Shown: positions 1 to 5,190 of the stretch, one piece after another
How positions within the stretch are numbered: position 1 is the first letter of the stretch
Layout of the letters: every line of letters begins with the position of its first letter
NCBI GenBank assembly: GCA_937896495.1
Contig: CALBNQ010000027.1
Coordinates: 1 to 5,190, forward strand
DNA length: 5,190 nt
From: an uncultured archaeon
Lineage (GTDB): Archaea; Thermoproteota; Nitrososphaeria; Nitrososphaerales; Nitrosopumilaceae
Direction of reading: 5' to 3'
Translations under genes and position numbers: made by a program
The notes under the pieces: generated by a model
The model's input: the letters and a program-made list of their open reading frames with translations, nothing else
What the model was told of the DNA's origin: nothing
Databases searched by the model: none

Positions 1-144
1 TCTCTTTGGAGCGGCTTTGCGTTTAGGTGCTGCCTTTCTCTTTGGAGCTGCTTTTTTAGTTGCAGTTTTTCTTGTAGCTTTTCTTTTAGGAGCTGCTTTT
101 GTAGTTGATCTACGTTTAGGTGCAGCTTTTCTTTTTGTAGCCAT
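1..144 (-). CDS. Lys/Arg/Ala/Pro-rich histone H1-tail-like protein (3' end beyond the window)
   Basis: The ATG is at 144 and the frame stays open to base 1, so 48 residues are visible and the C-terminus lies outside the window. The protein begins MATKRKAAPKRR and then repeats the block AAPKRK at residues 17-22, 32-37 and 38-43, with related copies at 7-12 and 44-48. I count 14 Lys and 8 Arg in 48 residues and no acidic residue. Such composition is typical of disordered, DNA- or RNA-binding tails such as the eukaryotic H1 C-terminal domain and bacterial H1-like proteins. A nucleoid-compacting role is inferred from composition only. It is not a histone fold in the visible part; a folded domain could follow outside. 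The in-frame codons upstream of the ATG reach a stop at 178-180 with no other start, which fixes this start. A ribosomal-protein tail or RNA-binding protein is an alternative. Confidence 0.8.
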   Translation of the reverse strand, partial: MATKRKAAPKRRSTTKAAPKRKATRKTATKKAAPKRKAAPKRKAAPKR

Positions 145-164
145 TATTGTGACGACATTTTCAT
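144..164 (-). CDS. Possible six-codon upstream ORF overlapping the H1-like start
   Basis: Reading the minus strand, ATG at 164-162 begins a six-codon frame, MKMSSQ, that ends with TAA at 146-144. The last A of the stop is the first base of the H1-like ATG (TAATG overlap), an arrangement seen in translationally coupled genes. No Shine-Dalgarno sequence precedes it. It could be a leader peptide that sets re-initiation at the H1-like gene, or chance, since a frame this short arises easily. Confidence 0.25.
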   Translation of the reverse strand: MKMSSQ

Positions 165-203
165 CGTTTTTCAGTGGTTAAACTAAAAAAGTTTACACAA
201 ATT

Positions 204-225
204 GATTACTATTTATCGAGTAATC
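204..225 (-). promoter_or_regulatory. Putative promoter and palindromic operator of the H1-like gene
   Basis: On the minus strand the heptanyl ATAAATA (216-210) resembles an archaeal TATA box. It lies about 29 bases before a purine at 184-183, which would give a leader of roughly 40 bases before the ATG at 144. The box sits inside a perfect inverted repeat, GATTACT (204-210) and AGTAATC (219-225), with 8 bases between the arms. An inverted repeat spanning a TATA box is the expected layout for a dimeric repressor that blocks TBP binding. The repeat is seen directly; the promoter and operator roles are inferred, with no transcript data. Confidence 0.45.
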
Positions 226-268
226 TTTTTAGAATTTTTTTTTGTTGATCGAAAAAACTTTTAGAATT
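215..268 (-). repeat. Imperfect direct repeat, two copies 33 bp apart
   Basis: Two copies share the minus-strand form AATTCTAAAA(A)G-N5-TCGAT. The proximal copy covers 236-215 and the distal copy 268-248; they differ by one A in the A-run and in the five-base spacer. The 33-bp offset is close to three helical turns, so a protein bound to both would sit on the same DNA face. The proximal copy runs into the putative TATA box of the H1-like gene. It may be a tandem activator or repressor site, or a decayed local duplication of the promoter. Confidence 0.5.
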
Positions 269-274
269 AATTTT

Positions 275-287
275 AAAACAAAAATAA
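275..287 (-). terminator. Candidate T-tract terminator for the DRG GTPase transcript
   Basis: On the minus strand this reads TTATTTTTGTTTT. It is the first pair of clear T-runs downstream of the GTPase stop, about 170 bases away; the intervening minus-strand sequence is A-rich. Archaeal RNA polymerase terminates at non-template T-runs without needing a hairpin. The distance makes the assignment weak, and read-through toward the H1-like gene is possible. Confidence 0.25.
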
Positions 288-459
288 TTTTTTTGTAACT
301 TGTAATTTTGTTTTTTATTTTAAATTTAATTTTTATTCGTGCTTGTATTGCATCTATGTTTTACATTTTACAAAGAAATTTGATTTTTAGTTTGTTTTTT
401 TAATGTTAAATTATTTTTATTGAGTATATTTTTTGATCTGTTTTGTAATTTTTTTAAAA

Positions 460-1569
460 TTATACTCCACGTTTTTTGATAATTGTCAACACATCTTCAT
501 CAATCAGTATGTGACTCAAACCAACTCTTTGTCCTCCAAATTTTACACTTTTCCCCCACACTAATCCGTATCTGAACTCTCTTCTCAATCTTCTATGTAA
601 TTTGTTACAGATATCTTCCACTGTGTCCCCTTCTCTTGCAATTAATGGTTCTTTAAAGTCCGTTTCTCCTCCTTTGGGACGCATGTAAATCCGTATAAAT
701 TTTAATTTTTCATAAATTTTTTCTTTTAATCCTTCAATGTTGATATCTGAATTTGCAGAAACTTCTACAACATCTGATTTTATTTTTGTTTTTAAATCCG
801 TCAAAAATTCTTTATCCACTAAATCAATTTTATTTAAAACTGTGATTGCTTTTGAATAACTAATGTTCCCTGCAATATGATCTGATAATTGTTCTGATGT
901 CAAATCTTCTCGCACCACAACTCTGGCACTAACAATTCCATAAAGATGTAAAATATCTTTTAGATGTTTTTCTGTAATTTTTGTAAGTTTAACTTGTTGT
1001 GCAACTGCAATTCCTCCCATTGATGCTTTTTCAATCGTGATATTTGGCGGTAATTGGTTTAATCTAATGCCTATACCTCCTAACTCATTTGTCAACACGT
1101 CTTCGTGATATGGCTGAAATACATCCAGTACCAATAATACTAAATCTGCAGATCTTGCAACTGAAAGAATTCTTTTTCCTAATCCTTTTCCTGTTGATGC
1201 CCCTTTGATGATTCCTGGAAGATCTAACACTTGAATTTTAGCTCCTCTATATTCCATCATTCCAGGTACTACTGTCAATGTTGTAAACTGAAAAGCTCCT
1301 ACTGCTGATTTAGCTCCTGTCATTTTATTTAGCAATGTTGATTTTCCAACACTTGGTAATCCAATGAACACAACTGTTGAATCTCCACTCCTTCTAACAT
1401 CAAATCCGTCTTGTTTCATTCCAGATTTTTTGATTACATTTTCTTCTTGTTCTCTTTTCAATTTTGCAATTTTTGCTTTTAGTAATCCTAAATGATGTTC
1501 AGTAGCTTTGTTGATCTGCGTTTTTGCCATTTCATCTTGAATAGCTTTAATTTTTTCAGGAATTCCCAA
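460..1569 (-). CDS. DRG-family (Obg/DRG) GTP-binding protein
   Basis: Complete 369-residue GTPase of the DRG branch of the Obg-HflX superfamily, the usual length for archaeal members. An N-terminal helical segment with the family block NKATEHHLGLLKAK (residues 20-33) precedes the G domain. G1 is GLPSVGKS (70-77), the G2 threonines are in FTTLT (95-99), G3 is DLPG (116-119), G4 is NKID (246-249) and G5 is SAN (271-273). The G3-G4 gap (about 165-240) holds the inserted S5D2-like segment typical of DRG. A TGS domain fills about 291-367. Family members bind translating ribosomes; eukaryotic DRGs work with DFRP partners and relieve stalling, so a cytosolic translation role is inferred here. The start is TTG: a stop lies three codons upstream, no other start fits, and the MGIPEKIKAI opening matches the family. 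GTGAG at 1575-1579, five bases before the TTG, is a plausible Shine-Dalgarno site. It is divergent from the phosphatase-argS pair. Confidence 0.95.
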   Translation of the reverse strand: MGIPEKIKAIQDEMAKTQINKATEHHLGLLKAKIAKLKREQEENVIKKSGMKQDGFDVRRSGDSTVVFIGLPSVGKSTLLNKMTGAKSAVGAFQFTTLTVVPGMMEYRGAKIQVLDLPGIIKGASTGKGLGKRILSVARSADLVLLVLDVFQPYHEDVLTNELGGIGIRLNQLPPNITIEKASMGGIAVAQQVKLTKITEKHLKDILHLYGIVSARVVVREDLTSEQLSDHIAGNISYSKAITVLNKIDLVDKEFLTDLKTKIKSDVVEVSANSDINIEGLKEKIYEKLKFIRIYMRPKGGETDFKEPLIAREGDTVEDICNKLHRRLRREFRYGLVWGKSVKFGGQRVGLSHILIDEDVLTIIKKRGV

Positions 1570-1659
1570 TGGTTCTCACTTGTTGCGAATTCTTTTCAAA
1601 TAAAATCGTATTACTTTTCTTCCGTAGCAAATATTATTCAGCTCTGAAAATGAATTTTT
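1570..1659. promoter_or_regulatory. Divergent promoter region between the DRG GTPase and the phosphatase-argS unit
   Basis: These 90 bases must carry promoters for both directions. The A+T element AAATATTATT at 1629-1638 is centred about 27 bases before the phosphatase ATG. With no Shine-Dalgarno sequence there, this suggests a leaderless + strand mRNA. The same element read on the minus strand (AATAATATTT) would place a start near 1607 and give the GTPase a leader of about 38 bases containing its GTGAG site. A second minus-strand candidate, TTTTATTT at 1605-1598, would start transcription inside that site and so fits less well. Whether one shared element serves both sides is inference. Confidence 0.4.
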
Positions 1660-2355
1660 ATGAAAAAGCGAACATTTGCAGTGGATATAGATGGAACAAT
1701 TACTGAAAATGGAGGAGGGCGTATACACCTTGAATCTCTTGAAGCCCTAAGACGCTTGACTAACATGGGACACAACGTAATTTTTGTCACTGGTAGATCT
1801 TCAGTTGAAGCTTTTTTACTTGCAATTTTTGGAGGAACTACTCACATAGCTGTTGGAGAAAATGGGGGTTGTATTACTACTCAAACAAATGAACATACGC
1901 TACTTGGAAATTTAGATGAATGTAAAAAAGCATTTGATCTTATTCAAAAAAATATTGATGATGTAAAAATAAAACCTGTTTTTCCTAGAATGACTGAGGT
2001 GGTTTTGGAAAGAACCTTTGACTTGAATGATGCTCATAAATTATTGTCTGAAAATAATATTAATGTAGAATTATCTGATAGCCAATATGCATTTCATATT
2101 AATTCTCCTGGAATTGACAAAGGGTTTGGATTTTCTAAAATTATGACAAAACTATCGATTTCATCCGATGATGTTATTGCAATAGGAGACAGTGCAACTG
2201 ATATTCCTCTATTCAAAGTGGCTAAAACTAGTATTGCGTTGGGAAATGCTTCTGAAATTGTTCGATCAAATGCTACAATGACTGTTGATGCCCATGCAGG
2301 TGATGGAGTAATTGAGGCATTAGATAAATTAGCGCCTAAATTATCTGAGTTATAA
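1660..2355 (+). CDS. HAD-superfamily phosphatase, archaeal phosphoglycolate phosphatase type
   Basis: Complete 231-residue cytosolic HAD hydrolase. Motif I is DIDGT (residues 9-13), with D9 the expected nucleophile and D11 the acid/base. Motif II is TGRS (44-47), motif III lysine is K154 in GIDKGFG, and motif IV is GDSATD (176-181), whose acidic residues hold Mg2+. A cap of type C2B occupies about 80-150, placing it near archaeal phosphoglycolate phosphatases and sucrose-phosphatase-like enzymes. The likely reaction is 2-phosphoglycolate to glycolate plus phosphate (EC 3.1.3.18). Without RuBisCO, the substrate would come mainly from DNA repair or side reactions, and another sugar phosphate is possible because HAD specificity is hard to read from sequence. 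The ATG at 1660 opens directly into MKKRTFAVDIDGT as in the family. An ATG at 1650 is in another frame. It is followed after one base by argS. Confidence 0.88.
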   Translation: MKKRTFAVDIDGTITENGGGRIHLESLEALRRLTNMGHNVIFVTGRSSVEAFLLAIFGGTTHIAVGENGGCITTQTNEHTLLGNLDECKKAFDLIQKNIDDVKIKPVFPRMTEVVLERTFDLNDAHKLLSENNINVELSDSQYAFHINSPGIDKGFGFSKIMTKLSISSDDVIAIGDSATDIPLFKVAKTSIALGNASEIVRSNATMTVDAHAGDGVIEALDKLAPKLSEL

Positions 2356-2356
2356 T

Positions 2357-4243
2357 ATGACTTTTCAATCCATACTTGATGAAATAAAAAATAATTTGAA
2401 CAAAGTTTTATCCGAAATGTCCCTTTTTGACATTGATTTTTCAGTAGAACCTGCAAAACCAGGTTTTGGAGATGTTAGTTCTAACGTTTCTTACTTACTT
2501 GCAAAACAACTCAAAAAAAACCCTGCACAAATTGCACAATTAATTTCAGAAGGTTACAACAAAACTCAACATACTTTGGTTTTAAAATCTGAAGCACATT
2601 CATCTGGTTATCTAAACTTTTTTGCAAATTGGGATCGACTTTGTCAGTTAATTTTATCAGAATCTCATCTTGATACATTTGGTTTTGTAGAACTTGGGAA
2701 ACAATCCCCCATTGTAGTTGAACATACTAGTGTTAATCCAAACAAAGCATTACACATAGGTCACATTAGAAATATTATCATTGGAGATACTGTATCTCGA
2801 ATTTTAAGAAAAGCCGATTACAAAGTGAACGTTCTAAATTATATTGATGATTCTGGGTTACAGGTGGCTGATATCATAGTTGGTTTCACTCATTTTGGTT
2901 TTGATCAAGAACCTCCAAATGATAAAAAGTTTGATCATTATTGTGGAGATGACGTTTATGTTAAAACAACTCAGAAATACGAAGAAGATTTTTCCTTAGA
3001 AGAAATTCGTAAAAACGTCTTAAAAGAATTAGAAAATGGTTCTTCTGAAACTGCAAAATTTGCAGATATTATTACTAGAAAAGTTCTTGCCAATCAACTT
3101 GAAACTTGCTGGAATCTTTCTGTTACTTATGATTGTCTAAATTTTGAATCACAAATTATTCGTTCTGGGTTATGGAGTAAAATTTTTGAGAAATTAAAAG
3201 AGATGAAATTAGTAGAATTTGAAAATGATGGTAAAAATGCTGGTTGTTGGGTAATTCGTGGAGATGGGAAAGAAGAAGATAAAGTAATTGTTCGAAGTAA
3301 TGGTACTGCAACATACATTGCAAAAGATATCCCTTATGCTGCTTGGAAATTAGGTTTACTTGATGATCCATTCCACTATGAAAAATATCCTATAGAACAA
3401 CCAAATGACCAAAAATTATGGCAAACAACACTGAATGATTCTGGTTCTACTGAACATGATTTTACTGGACAAAAAGTCATCACTGTTATTGATTCAAGAC
3501 AGGCTAGATTACAAAAAATAATTACTGATTTGATGACTAAATTCAAATCCGTTCCAGACACTTACGTTCATCTTGGATACGAATCAGTCACACTAAGTTC
3601 AGATACTGCAAAAACTCTTGGATTGGAAACTGAAGGAAAACAAACTCAAATGTCTGGAAGAAAAGGTCTCTATGTTAGTGCAGATTCTGTTTATGATTTG
3701 CTTAAAGAAAAAACCATCCAAGAGACTGCTAAAAGAAATCCAGATATGCGTTCTGAAGACATTGAAACTGTTGCACATAATGTTGCAGTAGGTACGATTC
3801 GATATGAAATGATAAAATACGATCTTGATAAAATAATCACTTTTGATTTGACAAAATCCTTAAGCTTGGAAGGTGACACTGCACCATACATACAATATAC
3901 ACATGCAAGAGCATCTAGGATTTTAGAAAAATCTGGACGTTCCACTTCAATTGATGTTGACTTTTCATTATTGATTGAAAAATCAGAACTTGATTTGGTA
4001 AAAACAATCGGCTTATTTGGAATTTCTGTTAAAGATTCGGCAAATAATTTATCTCCAAAAGTAATTGCCCGCTATTGTTATGATCTTGCTGTTTCCTTCA
4101 ATTCTTTTTATGAACATAACAAAGTTCTTGGAATTGAAAATAAAAAATTAGAAGATGCTCGACTTTGTCTGGTTAATTCTTTTAAATTGACAATAGAGCG
4201 ATCCCTTGATTTACTGGGTATTGCAACTCCTGATAGAATGTAA
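2357..4243 (+). CDS. argS: Arginyl-tRNA synthetase
   Basis: Complete 628-residue class I synthetase that charges tRNA-Arg with arginine using ATP (EC 6.1.1.19). Residues 1-95 form the N-terminal tRNA-contacting domain with GFGDVSSN (36-43). The catalytic Rossmann fold starts near 118 with VEHTSVNPNKALHIGH, where HIGH is 133-136. NYIDDSGLQVAD (161-172) is typical of archaeal ArgRS. The second signature is MSGRKG (432-437) in place of KMSKS, as in the ArgRS subgroup that lacks the canonical lysine; K130 just before HIGH is the candidate compensating residue. The DALR-type anticodon-binding domain covers about 508-628 with YIQYTHAR (511-518) and ends PDRM. The ATG lies one base after the phosphatase stop, without a strong Shine-Dalgarno site, so translation is probably coupled. 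No frameshift or missing domain is visible. Confidence 0.98.
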   Translation: MTFQSILDEIKNNLNKVLSEMSLFDIDFSVEPAKPGFGDVSSNVSYLLAKQLKKNPAQIAQLISEGYNKTQHTLVLKSEAHSSGYLNFFANWDRLCQLILSESHLDTFGFVELGKQSPIVVEHTSVNPNKALHIGHIRNIIIGDTVSRILRKADYKVNVLNYIDDSGLQVADIIVGFTHFGFDQEPPNDKKFDHYCGDDVYVKTTQKYEEDFSLEEIRKNVLKELENGSSETAKFADIITRKVLANQLETCWNLSVTYDCLNFESQIIRSGLWSKIFEKLKEMKLVEFENDGKNAGCWVIRGDGKEEDKVIVRSNGTATYIAKDIPYAAWKLGLLDDPFHYEKYPIEQPNDQKLWQTTLNDSGSTEHDFTGQKVITVIDSRQARLQKIITDLMTKFKSVPDTYVHLGYESVTLSSDTAKTLGLETEGKQTQMSGRKGLYVSADSVYDLLKEKTIQETAKRNPDMRSEDIETVAHNVAVGTIRYEMIKYDLDKIITFDLTKSLSLEGDTAPYIQYTHARASRILEKSGRSTSIDVDFSLLIEKSELDLVKTIGLFGISVKDSANNLSPKVIARYCYDLAVSFNSFYEHNKVLGIENKKLEDARLCLVNSFKLTIERSLDLLGIATPDRM

Positions 4244-4257
4244 TTTTTAACATCCTG

Positions 4258-4267
4258 TTACATACTA
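4258..4267 (+). promoter_or_regulatory. Weak TATA-like element before the exported protein
   Basis: TTACATACTA is centred about 27 bases upstream of the ATG at 4289, the distance expected for a leaderless archaeal transcript, and no Shine-Dalgarno sequence precedes that ATG. The match to a TATA box is poor. The gene might instead be read through from argS, since the only T-run between them is five bases at 4244-4248. Confidence 0.25.
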
Positions 4268-4288
4268 TCTAAACAACGATTGTATTTT

Positions 4289-5190
4289 ATGTCGTTACTT
4301 TTATTAAAAAATATGGGGTATGCTATTTACTCAATTTTGATATTATTCACAGTTGGGTTATTTTCGATTTCAGGAACATTTGCAGAAGAAATTGATGAGT
4401 TGGACTATGAAATTAGTGGTGCAAAAGTAACTGGTTTTGAATTAGATTCTACAGATAAATCCTTGACTATTTCTTTAGATGTTAGAGCTCGTGGAGAAAT
4501 TACTGTCGTGTTACCTCGTGATTTAATTGATGCAAAACAAGATTCTGAAGATATTCCTTTTGAAATTCGTACTGGATTTAGAACTGTTGATTCTTATGAT
4601 GAAGTAATCACTTTACGTGATAGAACTGTAACTATTCCTTTTACAAGATCTAATTATGATGTTACTATTTTTGGAACTCAAGTATATCAGTCGTCAACAA
4701 CTCCCACACCTGTCCAATCAATAGATGAAATGATAAAAACTGAATTAAATTCTAATATTTTAAATGATGATGCAAAATTATTAATCTATTCTAATACTGA
4801 TTGGACTGTAGCATTACAATCTTCAACTTTTGACTATTTGGAAATATCTGGTCAAGGAAATGATGATATAACTTTTGATTGTATTTCGACTCTTAATAGA
4901 GCAGGAGTATTTGGAGCAAAAATTAACAAAATGACTCAAGATGGTTTTGCACATATTGTTGTGATTCAAAATCATGAAATATTATCTCAAGGAATGACTG
5001 ATGAAGAATTTGGAGACGTACTCATTAATGGAAACTGTTTTACTGATAATACTATTGATTCTATTGGTGGAGGCGGTTGTCTAATAGCTACTGCTACATA
5101 CGGTAGTGAGATGGCAAATGAAGTCCAACAACTCCGAGAAATCAGAGACAATCAATTACTAAACACAGAAGCTGGAAAGTCATTTGTCAA
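4289..5190 (+). CDS. Exported CFI-box protein (3' end beyond the window)
   Basis: The frame opens at ATG 4289 and is still open at the window end, giving 300 full codons. Residues 1-32 look like a signal peptide: a lysine at 7, a hydrophobic core at about 11-27, and a likely cut after GTFA before EEIDELDY. ATG 4313 (residue 9) is a weaker start because it loses the lysine. Residues about 40-130 form a beta-rich region with SLTISLDV, LPRDLIDAK and RTVTIPF, a pattern I recall from secreted thaumarchaeal proteins. A Ser/Thr/Pro linker (about 133-141) leads to a second region with C198 and C250. Then comes GGGGC-LIATATYGS (260-273) followed by an LREIRDNQLL helix: the CFI-box C-terminal module, often followed by membrane helices. 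The function is unknown; cell-surface anchoring or display is inferred. It follows argS by 45 bases and may have its own promoter. Confidence 0.85.
   Translation, partial: MSLLLLKNMGYAIYSILILFTVGLFSISGTFAEEIDELDYEISGAKVTGFELDSTDKSLTISLDVRARGEITVVLPRDLIDAKQDSEDIPFEIRTGFRTVDSYDEVITLRDRTVTIPFTRSNYDVTIFGTQVYQSSTTPTPVQSIDEMIKTELNSNILNDDAKLLIYSNTDWTVALQSSTFDYLEISGQGNDDITFDCISTLNRAGVFGAKINKMTQDGFAHIVVIQNHEILSQGMTDEEFGDVLINGNCFTDNTIDSIGGGGCLIATATYGSEMANEVQQLREIRDNQLLNTEAGKSFV

Larger units (their letters stand above)
145..459. other. A+T-rich intergenic region with + strand T enrichment
   Basis: This 315-base stretch lies between the H1-like start and the stop of the DRG GTPase, both on the minus strand. 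From 221 to 459 I count by hand about 15% G+C, with T about 56% and A about 29% on the + strand. The minus-strand transcript would therefore be A-rich. I see no convincing gene, tRNA or stable hairpin; the only + strand start of note, at 356, gives a 15-residue hydrophobic frame explained by T-runs. Regulatory elements for the H1-like gene sit in its left part (about 184-268). The remainder holds the 3' untranslated part of the GTPase transcript and otherwise nothing I recognise. Confidence 0.8.

Noticed and set aside
1..144. AAPKRK-coding repeats as a CRISPR or satellite array
   Set aside because: The repeats are in frame, vary at synonymous positions and encode a coherent basic protein; there are no unique spacers.
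335..355. Slightly more G+C-rich patch in the A+T-rich gap as a possible small RNA
   Set aside because: Only 3-4 bp of pairing (GTGC/GCA) can be drawn, with no tRNA-like or box C/D or H/ACA features.
356..403. Plus-strand 15-codon hydrophobic frame (MFYILQRNLIFSLFF)
   Set aside because: Phe and Leu richness follows directly from T-runs in this region; there is no ribosome site or other support.
2094..2456. 120-codon minus-strand frame across the phosphatase-argS junction
   Set aside because: It lies antisense to two well-supported genes, shows no recognisable motif and looks like a shadow of their codon structure.
3127..3945. Four minus-strand frames of 61-84 codons inside argS
   Set aside because: All are antisense to conserved ArgRS sequence, two overlap each other, and none has a plausible domain or start context.
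4244..4260. T5 run and small inverted repeat TAACA-TCC-TGTTA just after the argS stop, as a terminator
   Set aside because: The T-run is short and precedes the 5-bp stem instead of following it, so it fits neither an intrinsic hairpin terminator nor a strong archaeal T-tract.

Overview
The window looks like a low-G+C archaeal chromosome segment, most probably from an ammonia-oxidising Nitrososphaerota (Thaumarchaeota), Nitrosopumilus-like. This is an inference. It rests on an archaeal-type DRG GTPase, an archaeal HAD phosphoglycolate phosphatase, an archaeal-type arginyl-tRNA synthetase, and an exported protein that ends in the GGGC-LIATATYGS box and carries the SLTISLDV...LPRDLIDAK style of beta domain, both of which I associate with that phylum. 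No 16S or marker search could be run.

Layout. Minus strand: positions 1-144 hold the start of a Lys/Arg/Ala/Pro-rich protein resembling a histone H1 tail, cut by the left window edge. Positions 145-459 are a 315-base gap without a convincing gene. It is very A+T-rich, with T strongly enriched on the + strand. Near the H1-like gene it holds a TATA-like element inside a 7-bp-arm inverted repeat, an imperfect direct repeat spaced 33 bp, and a six-codon upstream ORF whose stop overlaps the H1-like start codon. Positions 460-1569 encode a complete DRG-family GTPase starting at TTG.

Plus strand: a 90-bp divergent gap (1570-1659) separates the GTPase from a two-gene unit, a HAD phosphatase (1660-2355) and argS (2357-4243). 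These are one base apart and almost certainly co-transcribed. After a 45-base gap, an exported CFI-box protein starts at 4289 and runs off the right edge with at least 300 residues visible.

The core genes serve translation and housekeeping: DRG is a ribosome-associated GTPase, argS charges tRNA-Arg, and the phosphatase probably clears 2-phosphoglycolate. They look ordinary. The less ordinary parts are the flanks: the H1-like basic repeat protein with its structured upstream region, and the secreted CFI-box protein. I see no CRISPR array, insertion sequence, tRNA, rRNA or defence cassette, and no clear undescribed multi-gene system.
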